A stretch of 64,000 bases of DNA. It comes from Caldifarciminota bacterium. Its GTDB lineage: Bacteria; Hydrothermota; Tepidihabitantia; SM23-42. The translations under genes and the position numbers were made by a program. Location of the stretch: contig CP070686.1 of the NCBI GenBank assembly GCA_020353055.1, positions 574,965 through 638,964 of the forward strand, given 5' to 3'. Numbering within the stretch: position 1 is the stretch's first letter; each line of letters begins with the position of its first letter. The notes below the pieces were generated by a model, which worked only from the letters and a program-made list of their open reading frames with translations, was not told the DNA's origin and ran no database searches. This document shows positions 55,537-64,000 of this stretch, in pieces.

Positions 55537-56697
55537 GTGTTGCTGGGTATTGACCGCCTCGTTGCCGATGATTTCAGGCCACTCTGGCGTATGAAAATCG
55601 GCTTGTTATCGACGATCTCATGCTGTGATTCAAGACTTGTCCCGACGATCTCATTGCTCGCAAATGCAAGTAAAATAAAGCTAACTTCGCTGTATGCGCC
55701 GGAACACGGGTTACTGGGTGCTCTTCAGGACCAGGTTGCAGTACCGAGTTCGATCAGCAAAAGTGGAATAAGGGTGCACAGTCTTTACGGCAGACATCGC
55801 AAACCGACGGTGGCGGCATTAGAAGACACGGATGCAATCGTGATCGACCTGCCAGATATCGGTGCGCGTTATTACACTTTTGTGTGGTCCGCGATGCTAA
55901 TGATAATACAGGCCGCAAAAAACAACAAATCCGTCTATGTTCTTGACCGACCCAATCCCCTCAGCGGATCCGAGGTACAGGGACCGGCAATCGATCCTGG
56001 ATTTGAGTCATTTGTTGGCTTATTTTCCGTGCCGATACGTCATGGGATGACGATCGGGGAAATGTGTTCCATGTTAAACCAGATACATCATCTGGGAGCC
56101 GATGTCAGAGTCATTAAATTACAGGGCTGGCGCCGCAAAGACTATCACGACGAAGGATCGCTGTTCTGGAATACACCATCCCCAAACATGCCCAACTTCA
56201 CGACGGCACTCGTCTACCCCGGGATGTGTCTTCTCGAGGGAACAAACCTATCTGAAGGACGTGGTACTACACGACCGTTCGAGACTTTCGGTGCGCCATG
56301 GGTCGATCCTGACCGCTTGAAGAAGGAACTCGGCAAGACCGGTATTGCGGGTGCTGCTTTTCGTCCTGCTTACTTCATACCGACTTTCCACAAGTATCGG
56401 GGGAAATTATGTGCCGGCCTCCAAATATACGTTACGGATCGTGAAAAATACAAACCCGTCGCCACCGGGCTCGAAATAATAAGAACGTTGTATCGACTCT
56501 TCCCTGAAAATTTCCGCTGGCGTAGACCACCCTACGAATTCGAGAAAGAAAAAATGCCTTTCGATATTCTGATCGGCAACGCCTGGGTAAGAGAGGGAAT
56601 TGAAAAGGGCAGTAGCATCAGAAATCTGCGCCAACGCTGGCTACCCGCTTTGCGAAGATTCATACTCACAAGAAAGAAGTATCTCACATATTCCTGA
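55537..56697 (+). CDS. namZ: DUF1343 exo-beta-N-acetylmuramidase NamZ-like, no signal peptide
   Basis: A 386-residue protein. DUF1343/NamZ enzymes release MurNAc from non-reducing ends of peptidoglycan strands. From the GTG at 55537 it reads MLLGIDRL, matching the family start after the signal sequence; YAPEHGLLGALQ, LPDIGARYYTFVWSA, LDRPNPLSG, FWNTPSPNMP and GTNLSEGRGTTRPFE follow. The longer ATG start at 55501 would place the promoter inside the gene and add a false hydrophobic leader. Known NamZ proteins are usually exported; this one looks cytoplasmic. MurU starts 3 bp downstream. Confidence 0.88.
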   Translation: MLLGIDRLVADDFRPLWRMKIGLLSTISCCDSRLVPTISLLANASKIKLTSLYAPEHGLLGALQDQVAVPSSISKSGIRVHSLYGRHRKPTVAALEDTDAIVIDLPDIGARYYTFVWSAMLMIIQAAKNNKSVYVLDRPNPLSGSEVQGPAIDPGFESFVGLFSVPIRHGMTIGEMCSMLNQIHHLGADVRVIKLQGWRRKDYHDEGSLFWNTPSPNMPNFTTALVYPGMCLLEGTNLSEGRGTTRPFETFGAPWVDPDRLKKELGKTGIAGAAFRPAYFIPTFHKYRGKLCAGLQIYVTDREKYKPVATGLEIIRTLYRLFPENFRWRRPPYEFEKEKMPFDILIGNAWVREGIEKGSSIRNLRQRWLPALRRFILTRKKYLTYS

Positions 56698-56700
56698 AAG

Positions 56701-57588
56701 ATGAAGGCGATCTTACTGGCAGCAGGTCAAGGAACCCGGTTGAAACCAGTTACCGAACTGATCCCAAAGCCGCTCCTGCCGATCGTGGACCGACGCATCA
56801 TCGATATCAACCTGAAACGCCTGCTAAATGCCGGAGTGTCGTGTGTAGGAATAAATCTATTTCACAAACATGAACTCATTAAGAATCACGTGAATACATA
56901 CGACCGAAATGTGCACGTCGTAGTCGAGGACGTGTTGAAAGGCACTGGCGGTGCGCTTCTGAATTTTAAAGATTTTATTGACGATGATTTCATCATCCAG
57001 TCTGCCGATGTGGTTTCCGACATCCGTTACAGAGAAATCGTTGATTTCCATAAGAAGCATAATCCAATGGCTACGTTGGTGATGGTGCGGCATCAGGGAA
57101 CGAAGTTTAGAATCGGTGCGGACAATAAGATCGATCGGATCCTCGGCTATGACTCCACTCCATATACCTATGCCGGCATCGGTGTGTTTTCAAAGAAGAT
57201 ATTCTCTATCCTTCCCAACAGCGCTGTCTTCACGATAGTCGATGTGTTCAGGAATATATTCAGAAACAAGGCATCCATTGCAGGAATACCCGCAGTAATA
57301 CAGTGGTACAACATAAATTCATATTACGACTACTGGAAAATACACAGTGATCTTCTACACGGACGCACCGCACTCGATGGTCCCAAATACTCCTCGCCGA
57401 TCTATATCGCGCCTTCGAGCAATGTGAGGTCAAGAGCGTTGCATGGATTTGTGAGTGTGGCCGAAAACTGCGATATCGCTGATGGTGTACACCTCGAGAA
57501 CTCAGTTGTACTGCCTGGAACTTCGATCGCAAGCGGCAGATATCAAAATTGTGTGATTTCCAATTACATCCGAATCGCGGTTACATGA
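56701..57588 (+). CDS. murU: MurNAc-1-phosphate uridylyltransferase MurU-like
   Basis: A 295-residue nucleotidyltransferase: LLAAGQGTRLKPVTELIPKPLLPI, QSADVVSDI (metal-binding Asp) and a C-terminal left-handed beta-helix stretch (LENSVVLPGTSIASG). On its own it could be any sugar-1-phosphate nucleotidyltransferase; position between namZ and an amgK-like kinase makes MurU (UDP-MurNAc from MurNAc-1-P) the best call. It is longer than classical MurU (about 225) because of the C-terminal helix. ATGA overlap with the kinase. Confidence 0.78.
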   Translation: MKAILLAAGQGTRLKPVTELIPKPLLPIVDRRIIDINLKRLLNAGVSCVGINLFHKHELIKNHVNTYDRNVHVVVEDVLKGTGGALLNFKDFIDDDFIIQSADVVSDIRYREIVDFHKKHNPMATLVMVRHQGTKFRIGADNKIDRILGYDSTPYTYAGIGVFSKKIFSILPNSAVFTIVDVFRNIFRNKASIAGIPAVIQWYNINSYYDYWKIHSDLLHGRTALDGPKYSSPIYIAPSSNVRSRALHGFVSVAENCDIADGVHLENSVVLPGTSIASGRYQNCVISNYIRIAVT

Positions 57589-58517
57589 AAGTCGGCGATA
57601 TCGTTCACGGTTACGAACTCCTGCAAAAAATCGACCGGGGCGGTTCCGACCGCGAATTCTTTCGCTGCACAAAGGATAATACATTGTTCGTCATGGTATT
57701 TGACAGCGAAATCAAACGCTATATCTGTTTGCAACAGCATCTGGCAGCGAAGAGAATCGCAGTGCCCGAAGTTTTCTGGTACGATCTTAAAGAACGGATC
57801 ATGGTGCAGGAGGACCTTGGTTCGCATTCCCTCTATGAAACTAAATGGCAGAATCATGATTTGCATAAGGTGTACAAACAGGTTATCGATGAATTGATCC
57901 GTTTGCAGATCGATGGGAGACCAGGAGTCCCTATAGAATATCGCTATGACGCTGATCATATACGCTGGGAGCAGGAATACTTCCGCGACCATTTTCTAAG
58001 GCAGTTTTGCGGTATACCAACCGAGCATCTCAAGGACACAGAGGTGGATTTGCAGAATCTCGGCTGTCGCCTTTTACAAGCGGCACAACCCATAGACGAT
58101 CATTTAATGCATCGAGATTTCCAATCCCAGAATCTTTTCTATAAAGAGAATAGAATACGAATCATCGATTTTCAGTCGGCAAGGATAGGTCCTCTCACCT
58201 ACGACCTGGCAGCATTACTAAGAGACCCCTATGTGAATATCAAAGGGGAAACCGAGGATGAGTTATTTGAATACTATCACACTAATATACAGAAACGGGG
58301 AATAACAATCGATCGTGCGGATCTCCGGGAAGTGTATCAACTGAGTGCCCTGCAACGCGGCATGCAGGCACTCGGGGCATTTGCCAATCTCTCACTGAAC
58401 AAAAACAAGAAGGGATTTCTTCAATTCATACCGCGTGGAATACATTTGTTGAAGCAAGGTTTGAAGGAAACTTGCTATAAGGCACTTCACGCAACAATAT
58501 CTTCAATAAATATCTGA
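57585..58517 (+). CDS. amgK: AmgK-like anomeric MurNAc/GlcNAc kinase
   Basis: A 310-residue aminoglycoside-phosphotransferase-fold kinase. GGSDREFFR is the nucleotide loop, HRDFQSQN (His176, Asp178) is the catalytic loop and IDFQSARIGPLTYDLAALL is the metal-binding block, all close to AmgK. AmgK phosphorylates C1 of MurNAc. The ATG at 57585 overlaps murU by 4 bp and is preferred to the upstream in-frame ATG at 57549. With MurU it would bypass the MurA/MurB steps. Confidence 0.82.
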   Translation: MKVGDIVHGYELLQKIDRGGSDREFFRCTKDNTLFVMVFDSEIKRYICLQQHLAAKRIAVPEVFWYDLKERIMVQEDLGSHSLYETKWQNHDLHKVYKQVIDELIRLQIDGRPGVPIEYRYDADHIRWEQEYFRDHFLRQFCGIPTEHLKDTEVDLQNLGCRLLQAAQPIDDHLMHRDFQSQNLFYKENRIRIIDFQSARIGPLTYDLAALLRDPYVNIKGETEDELFEYYHTNIQKRGITIDRADLREVYQLSALQRGMQALGAFANLSLNKNKKGFLQFIPRGIHLLKQGLKETCYKALHATISSINI

Positions 58518-58521
58518 GCAT

Positions 58522-59598
58522 ATGCCTTTTAGAGAGTTGGATAATTATCTCACGGGTTTAGTTGATAAAACCAAAATCCCGGGTTTTGTCTGTTGGGTCG
58601 GTAATCTCAGCGCTTCATTCTTCCTCAGGACTCATGGGTATGCACAGCTAAAACCTCAAAAAGTGCAAATAAAAAAAGATACGGTTTTCGATCTTGCATC
58701 ACTCACAAAACCACTTGTAACGGCACTGTCAGTAATGCTTCTGCATGAAGACAAATCCCTGAGTATCGATCAAACACTCGACACTTTGTTGCCTGTTTTT
58801 ATCCGAACACCAAGCGCAAGGAAGACTGTTAGACAACTATTGACACATACCGCGGGATTGCCGGCATGGCATCCGATATACCTGTTTCCGGAGGATAAGA
58901 GACTTCGGTATCTCGCTGGACTTAATACGCCCACTAAAGAACCAGTCTATTCCTGTTTGGGATACTTGATACTCGGTAAATTAATCGAACACGTTAGCAC
59001 AACGCCTCTGGATTGTTTTTTTAAACAAAGAATCACCAGAGAACTGGGACTCCACACACTTGGATTCGGTCCGGTTTTTGACAGGAATACAGCCGCCGCA
59101 ACCGAAGATGGTAATGAACATGAACGAAAAATGGCAAGCCGACACGGGGACATCTCGAATATCAAGTGGCGTGAGTATTTGATCCAGGGAGAAGTCCACG
59201 ACGGAAATGCATACTACGGTTACAACGGAATCGCAGGCAACTCAGGATTATTTTCAAACCTCCCGGACTTGATCACACTAACTAGAGCGTACCTGAGTGC
59301 CGAGATATTGAAACCGTCGACGCTCTCAATGATGACGAGTGAATATGTGGGCAGCAATGAAAAACGTAATCTGGGCTGGCATGCCGATCCGTATCCTGGA
59401 TTGCTCTCCCCCACCTCATTCGGCCACACCGGGTTCACAGGAACAATGATCACGATCGATCCACGCACAAATCTTATCATAATACTTCTGGCAAATGCGA
59501 TACACCCGAAGGTTCAACTCGGCTTAATGCAACCAATACGTCACGCTGTCGTACGCATCATAGCCAAAACGATGCGCAGTAAAAACACTAAACTCTAA
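58522..59598 (+). CDS. Beta-lactamase-fold serine hydrolase, AmiE-like candidate
   Basis: A 358-residue protein: SxxK in DLASLTKP (Ser60, Lys63), a Tyr motif YSCLGYLILGKLIEH and HTGFTGT in place of KTG. No signal peptide. The fold covers esterases, DD-peptidases and, in Bacillus, the MurNAc-L-Ala amidase AmiE (YbbE), encoded beside NamZ and NagZ. In this operon (4 bp after amgK) it could strip peptides from MurNAc. That role is inferred from context; an esterase is the alternative. Confidence 0.7.
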   Translation: MPFRELDNYLTGLVDKTKIPGFVCWVGNLSASFFLRTHGYAQLKPQKVQIKKDTVFDLASLTKPLVTALSVMLLHEDKSLSIDQTLDTLLPVFIRTPSARKTVRQLLTHTAGLPAWHPIYLFPEDKRLRYLAGLNTPTKEPVYSCLGYLILGKLIEHVSTTPLDCFFKQRITRELGLHTLGFGPVFDRNTAAATEDGNEHERKMASRHGDISNIKWREYLIQGEVHDGNAYYGYNGIAGNSGLFSNLPDLITLTRAYLSAEILKPSTLSMMTSEYVGSNEKRNLGWHADPYPGLLSPTSFGHTGFTGTMITIDPRTNLIIILLANAIHPKVQLGLMQPIRHAVVRIIAKTMRSKNTKL

Positions 59599-59661
59599 AT
59601 ACTAAATCCTAAACAATACCAAAAACAAAAATCCAAACATCCAAAACAATAACACTGTAAA

Positions 59662-59715
59662 TGCCGGTAATAGCGCAAGTGACTTAAATAACGGGAATAA
59701 CGGAATTACCGGGAT
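59662..59715. repeat. Degenerate 9-nt tandem repeat array, about 6 units
   Basis: Units of nine such as TAGCGCAAG, TAACGGGAA, TAACGGAAT and TACCGGGAT in constant register, the same type as at 11635-11751. It is preceded by an A-rich, ctaaa-repeating stretch (59599-59650). It lies between convergent genes. Confidence 0.6.
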
Positions 59716-59725
59716 TGAACGTTCT

Positions 59726-62092
59726 TTAAAAGAGGTAATCTATCTGCAAATCAATCTTAGTTGCGTTTTCTCTATCGATATAATCTGACACTCTCAACCC
59801 CGGGAGATCAGGGTAATAGACATCAGGGTTATTGTACAAGCCAGTATGTGGTATTATGGTATACTTGTGACTGAATTTTGTTTTGACCAGCATACTGCCG
59901 ATCTTCTGCGAAGCGACGGCATAGAATTTGACTCCATCCGCGTATAGAAAATCAATACCGACATCTTCAAAAATCCACTGGCTCATACCATCGGTCTTCC
60001 AGACAGCAATGCCGCTTTCGATTGAAAGCGAACTGCCGAAGTTGTGGGTAAAAGAGGCGGAAAGAAAACCTCCGTCAAGGGTAAGGTCTTCGCCCTCACT
60101 CGCAGTCAAGTCAACCAAGCCGAATCTTGCTTCGATTCTGATCGCATCAAAATTCGGCAGGTAGAAAAAAGTTCTTAAAGCCGATTCGTGCGTGGTCGAA
60201 AGGGTCGATTGTACTGGACGCGGCAGGTATTTGCGCACTATCTTCTGTGAAAATCGCAGACGTACCGGCCATATCGGCTGATATTCGATCTCAAAATAGC
60301 CCCTTTGGTTCAAGAGATTGTGACTGACATTCTTGAAAATATCAAGATATGCCCTCGTTATGATTATGTTTCTTGTCAGCTGATAGCGCGTTTCTAGGTA
60401 AATCCCCTCTTCGGGTTTCGGTGTGGGGTCTTCGTAGAGGCTTGCATATTCTGGATCTACCAGCGCATAGGGTCTTTCAAATGGCGTATCCTCAAACCGA
60501 CGGTATTCCGAGAATCCGCGGTTGAACGGATTGTCATATGCTACATCAAAATGCCGGTAAAGGAAATTCAAGTAAAGGTAATCGTATTGAACCCTCCCTT
60601 TGATAAGATATGCATATGCGGGATTGTCCTGATCGTTTTGCCTGACAACCTCTCCCGAAATGAAAGAATTGAAAACCGGTATGACAAAAGTTACGCCGAC
60701 AAACTGCCGGGTGCTATCACTGGAGAGTGTCGAAATCTCTGGATAGAATTCCGGATCGTATTTGTCGAGAGGGATATCGATCCACTTTTTGTCAGGATTT
60801 AGTGCCCTGTCATATTCGATGCGCATCGCTTCGAATGATACCTGGGTACCTGGGGAGGTTTTTTCGAAAGGAGCAATGCCCAAGTTGAACCCGTATGTCT
60901 GTTCGCCCACGTTATCCCTGTACGTCTCAAACCTGTAAGGATTATCGAATGTTCTCCATAATGTTCCATCAGGATTCAATATTGCATCGCGGGTTGTATT
61001 CGAATAGAAGAAAGAAGGCATAATATCCACGTCCTTCCACTCCAACGAGAAATCACCAGCTGCCCCGAATAGCGCATAACCATAGTTGTCGGTAATATCC
61101 CCGTACAAACCGGACGAACGTTCATAGATCCTTGCACGATACTCATCGCTGTTATCGATCATAAGACCTTCACCCCAAATAATCCGGTAATTACCGATAT
61201 AGAACCGCCGCACCGGGCCGATATTCACGATTCCTGCATATCCCTTTGCATCGTTGTAGTACTCATCGTAATGAAATCCGGACCGCAATCTCTCTTGATA
61301 GTTGATCCTTGCCCTCGCTTGCAGATGTGGCCGTGCGTTCATATTCTTCAACGTATCGATTTCATCCTGCAAATTCTGCCGTAACCAGTTCACCTGATAC
61401 CCATCCCATCCTGAGACGTCCAGCAGATCAGTGGCGAGAGTGTCAAACCCGCCTATTGCGCTTTCGAGGTATGATATTCTGGATGCAATGTTTTCGTCTT
61501 CACCGATATCAAGGCGGTTAGTGTGGGTTATCTTCATGCGAACGCTGCCATACGGACGTGTTATCGCTGGTTCCGCGTCATACTTTACATACTTTCTCAA
61601 TGATGTATAAGCGTAGTTGGAAAGGTCCTTTACCCGTCGAAGGTCGCGAGCAGACTTGATGGTGCGATATTCCCGGTGGCGCATTATAGCGGCCGCATCG
61701 ATCGGAGTCATCCGGTCTATGTTTAGTAGGTCGCTGTAGGTAGCGTCATTGATATTCATTGGCGAACGTATGAGATCTTCCCATACATCGACTGCGGCTT
61801 TGGAGGGCGGTTCTTCGCTTGCTAGTTTCTTCTGTTCATAGAGTATCGAACTCCATTCTGCTCGTTCCACAGAAGGAACAACTATTTTGACCGACGGTTT
61901 TAACTTCTCAAATGTGATGCCGTCAATACCGGACACCTCGCGCAATTCATAAACAGAGCTGAAATAGCCGTAGATCTCACGGTGTTCGTAGATCCGGAAT
62001 GCTACCGTCGAATCAACAGGTAATTGATATATTTCATGCAAGGTCGCGCGGTTCAGGTCGACTTGGAGTGCTAGTAACAGAATAAAAAACAT
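59726..62092 (-). CDS. Helix-hairpin-helix outer-membrane beta-barrel protein
   Basis: A 788-residue protein: signal peptide (FFILLLALQ), then a ComEA-like HhH motif (VDLNRATLHEIYQLP ... ELREVSGI) and a second HhH copy (MNINDATYSDLLNIDRM). The remaining ~600 residues have alternating aromatic/polar strands ending in LQIDYLF, an outer-membrane barrel signature. The combination is found in FCB-type bacteria and has no assigned function. The PorV-like gene lies 7 bp upstream. Confidence 0.75.
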   Translation of the reverse strand: MFFILLLALQVDLNRATLHEIYQLPVDSTVAFRIYEHREIYGYFSSVYELREVSGIDGITFEKLKPSVKIVVPSVERAEWSSILYEQKKLASEEPPSKAAVDVWEDLIRSPMNINDATYSDLLNIDRMTPIDAAAIMRHREYRTIKSARDLRRVKDLSNYAYTSLRKYVKYDAEPAITRPYGSVRMKITHTNRLDIGEDENIASRISYLESAIGGFDTLATDLLDVSGWDGYQVNWLRQNLQDEIDTLKNMNARPHLQARARINYQERLRSGFHYDEYYNDAKGYAGIVNIGPVRRFYIGNYRIIWGEGLMIDNSDEYRARIYERSSGLYGDITDNYGYALFGAAGDFSLEWKDVDIMPSFFYSNTTRDAILNPDGTLWRTFDNPYRFETYRDNVGEQTYGFNLGIAPFEKTSPGTQVSFEAMRIEYDRALNPDKKWIDIPLDKYDPEFYPEISTLSSDSTRQFVGVTFVIPVFNSFISGEVVRQNDQDNPAYAYLIKGRVQYDYLYLNFLYRHFDVAYDNPFNRGFSEYRRFEDTPFERPYALVDPEYASLYEDPTPKPEEGIYLETRYQLTRNIIITRAYLDIFKNVSHNLLNQRGYFEIEYQPIWPVRLRFSQKIVRKYLPRPVQSTLSTTHESALRTFFYLPNFDAIRIEARFGLVDLTASEGEDLTLDGGFLSASFTHNFGSSLSIESGIAVWKTDGMSQWIFEDVGIDFLYADGVKFYAVASQKIGSMLVKTKFSHKYTIIPHTGLYNNPDVYYPDLPGLRVSDYIDRENATKIDLQIDYLF

Positions 62093-62099
62093 TTACATA

Positions 62100-62891
62100 C
62101 TAGAATATAAAGCCAATCGTTACTGTGTGACTCAACGGAAGTTCCGGGATATACTCGGCAGCATAGTCGAAACTGATGAATCTATGAACGATCCCGACAC
62201 CTCCGGCAATGACAAGCGGGCTGGTCTTGACCCCGCTGCGGAGAAAGAGTAAACCAAACAACTCGAATTCTGCGGCCAGATGAACTCTCATATCGTCATC
62301 TCTAATGGAAAAATCTATCTCTGACAGAACACCATCGAATGGTTCATAGGCCAATCCAGCCTTCAATTCAGCCGGCAACTCGCCCCATTCATCCGAACCA
62401 AACTGCGGACCGTTGATATTATGTCCATAAACACCGAGCGACCACTTCTTATACAATTTGCCCAGGAGCCCGACGTTCAATCCGTATGCATAACTCCGGC
62501 CGGTACGGGAGTTATCAATAATGTACAGGTCGCCCCCCACCCCGAATTTAAATGATTCATTGAAACCCAAACCGTATGCCAAACTCAATGCCTGCTCTTT
62601 TTGTTCGGAAAACCCGAACTCGCTTAACTGTATGCCAACCCCGCCAAAGAATAGCGGTCGTGTATAGCCGAGCGTGATATTGTGCAACCCTTCAATACCA
62701 CTGAAGGTCCGTTCGTATCCAACCGAAAGATAGTTGCGACCGGTTAATGAGAGTGCTGCGGGATTGAAGCGCACCGCATCGACTCCATAGCATGATGCAG
62801 TGAAAGCATGACCCAGTGCTGTTGCCCTCGCAGAATAGGCGTGTCGCTCAAAGGCACCATTCAAAAGTACCAAAATGACGAGCCAGTTCAT
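62100..62891 (-). CDS. PorV/PorQ-like outer-membrane barrel
   Basis: A 263-residue protein: signal peptide, then ARATALGHAFTASCYGVDAVRFNPAALSL, the hallmark of the PorV/UPF0164 family, and beta-strands to a terminal VTIGFIF. PorV is the FadL-like shuttle of type IX secretion in Bacteroidetes. It overlaps the upstream secreted-protein gene by 4 bp. Confidence 0.8.
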   Translation of the reverse strand: MNWLVILVLLNGAFERHAYSARATALGHAFTASCYGVDAVRFNPAALSLTGRNYLSVGYERTFSGIEGLHNITLGYTRPLFFGGVGIQLSEFGFSEQKEQALSLAYGLGFNESFKFGVGGDLYIIDNSRTGRSYAYGLNVGLLGKLYKKWSLGVYGHNINGPQFGSDEWGELPAELKAGLAYEPFDGVLSEIDFSIRDDDMRVHLAAEFELFGLLFLRSGVKTSPLVIAGGVGIVHRFISFDYAAEYIPELPLSHTVTIGFIF

Positions 62892-64000
62892 CGACCACCT
62901 ATTACAATGAGACTACGTGTGTAGGATGATTTTCCAGCGGAATCGATCGCTTTAAGGTTCATCAAATAGATGCCCAACTTGCACGGACGAGCCAAATCAT
63001 CCTTCCCGTCCCAGTACAAGATATTGGGACCACCGCTACCTGAATATAGCCTTCTAACCAACCGGCCAGACATATCATGGATGTCGAGCTCAAGCCGAAA
63101 ATCATATGGCGAATTGATATTAATCTGGGCTTGCTCGCCTGCAGAGGGGATGAATGTTTTTGTCGTTACGAGTTCAAGAAGCGGCTCACTGCTGACTGTG
63201 TCATATGATGGCTCAGCAACATCATGGGGAAACCTGAGTAGCAATTGGTAACCAGTAGTATATGGCACTTCCGGGTCGTACTGACCGACAATACCGGTTA
63301 GTTTCTTCTTATCATCTATCGAAATGGTAAGGGGATTGATACCGGATGCGATTGGGAATCGGACCGCGATGCCTGCATCACCATTTAAGAAATCAAAATT
63401 ATAACCGTCGCCGGTTTGGTAGGGTGTTGACGCAATTACTCCGGTCATCTCCACAAGGAAGCTCTCCATTCCTTCTGTCAGCTGCCAGTTAGGCAGGATC
63501 TTTCTCGGCAAGGGGACGGTATCCATACTAATGAAACGGCCGTAGCCATTGGCGATTTCGGTCAATCCGCGGTACTCGGTCACCGTTCCGGTGATCTGCA
63601 ACCTGGCACCGAGTGAATCCAGATAGCCGTTGAAAATGCTGTCCCCGTCTGCGTTGTAAATATTAACACCGCCCGTGTTATCTTGTATGTAGAAACTCGG
63701 GCTACCGGTCGTGAACACGTAATTTGGCCCCGTCACAACTCCCTCGACAGTAACAATGCTGTCAACGTATTTGGATGTTACACTGTCCGAGCCGGGATTC
63801 TGTATTTCTCCGATTGCCATGACCGTCGGTGCGTACAGATGTGAGAAATCAGATGTGCTTCGCGGCATCAATTGGTAGCCGTCATCAGGAGGCGTAGCAG
63901 TTGTGTACTGCCCTTTGATACCAATAAGTGTGAATGTGTCTGTCGGTGCGAGGCTACCCGGGATATCCGTATAGGAATCGATCCATACCGTAAATTGGTT
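62888..64000 (-). CDS. Secreted multi-domain protein with FlgD-like C-terminal domain, 5' part missing
   Basis: The frame stays open to the window edge, past the first ATG at about 63868, so the gene is partial. Repeated OB-fold-like modules are visible (VTVEGVVTGPNYVF...FYIQDN; GIKGQY...GYQLMPR and GIVGQY...GYQLLLR). The C-terminus (LDIHDMSGRLVRRLY ... YYWDGKDD-like WDGKDDLARPCKLGIYLMNLK) is a FlgD Ig-like segment used as a sorting or anchoring tail in FCB-type bacteria. Exported; binding target unknown. Confidence 0.75.
   Translation of the reverse strand, partial: NQFTVWIDSYTDIPGSLAPTDTFTLIGIKGQYTTATPPDDGYQLMPRSTSDFSHLYAPTVMAIGEIQNPGSDSVTSKYVDSIVTVEGVVTGPNYVFTTGSPSFYIQDNTGGVNIYNADGDSIFNGYLDSLGARLQITGTVTEYRGLTEIANGYGRFISMDTVPLPRKILPNWQLTEGMESFLVEMTGVIASTPYQTGDGYNFDFLNGDAGIAVRFPIASGINPLTISIDDKKKLTGIVGQYDPEVPYTTGYQLLLRFPHDVAEPSYDTVSSEPLLELVTTKTFIPSAGEQAQININSPYDFRLELDIHDMSGRLVRRLYSGSGGPNILYWDGKDDLARPCKLGIYLMNLKAIDSAGKSSYTRSLIVIGGR

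Overview
The window reads as one continuous, gene-dense piece of a bacterial chromosome (about 56 genes, mostly in operons with 4-bp ATGA overlaps). There is no rRNA, tRNA, transposase, phage gene or CRISPR array. The cell type looks Gram-negative: outer-membrane beta-barrels, an AsmA-type protein, a PorV-like protein, a FlgD-like C-terminal sorting segment, type IV pilus ATPases and lipoproteins. The mix (phoH-pgpH-ybeY-CNNM operon, DUF3467, DUF366, a DUF5683-like protein, PorV/HhH barrel proteins, two aconitase-family pairs) suggests an uncultivated FCB-related lineage such as candidate division WOR-3. That placement is an inference from gene content, not a phylogeny.

Layout. 1-5986 (+): HEAT protein, HD-GYP protein, folP, diadenylate cyclase cdaA, sppA, a small lipoprotein and a GH84 hexosaminidase. 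6172-15189 (+): DUF3467, CCA-adding enzyme, M50 protease, AsmA-like protein, mutM, valS and two small envelope proteins. 15299-17305 (-): ligA, divergent from nadB at 17390. 18962-20284 (+): TPR, zinc-ribbon, J-domain and small unknown proteins. 20324-26769 (-): lipoprotein, LysM protein, phoH, pgpH, ybeY and two CNNM/CBS proteins, closed by a clear terminator. 26960-31512 (+): ispD, dxr, rseP and a degenerate radical-SAM-like protein. 31533-44269 (-): alpha-oxoamine synthase (serine-palmitoyltransferase-like) plus GNAT acyltransferase, then NADP-type isocitrate dehydrogenase, aconitase-family pair, HD hydrolase, SucC/SucD-like ligase, citryl-CoA-lyase-like protein, second aconitase-family pair, TrkA, TPR, DUF366 and queE. 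44318-49374 (-): purB, HtrA, truA and a PilS-like kinase. 49451-55321 (-): pilC, pilT and two pilB genes. 55537-59598 (+): a MurNAc salvage operon. 59726-64000 (-): an outer-membrane/secreted trio that runs off the right end.

Most notable points. (1) Four genes (NamZ/DUF1343, MurU, AmgK and a beta-lactamase-fold hydrolase) form a peptidoglycan-sugar salvage operon. Once the start is corrected to the leaderless GTG at 55537, NamZ has no signal peptide, so the pathway looks cytoplasmic. (2) A serine-palmitoyltransferase-like enzyme is translationally coupled to a GNAT of the type proposed as bacterial ceramide synthase, pointing to sphingolipid-like lipids. (3) A citrate-cleavage-like cluster combines citryl-CoA lyase, an acyl-CoA ligase, aconitase-family proteins and isocitrate dehydrogenase. 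(4) Nine transcription units have a TTGACA-type -35, a 16-bp spacer and a TATAAT-type -10 ending only 5-9 nt before the start codon, which predicts widespread leaderless mRNAs and corrects several gene starts. (5) A degenerate 9-nt repeat family occurs in two distant intergenic regions. (6) A J-domain gene appears to start at a non-AUG codon (ATC) behind a good Shine-Dalgarno sequence.
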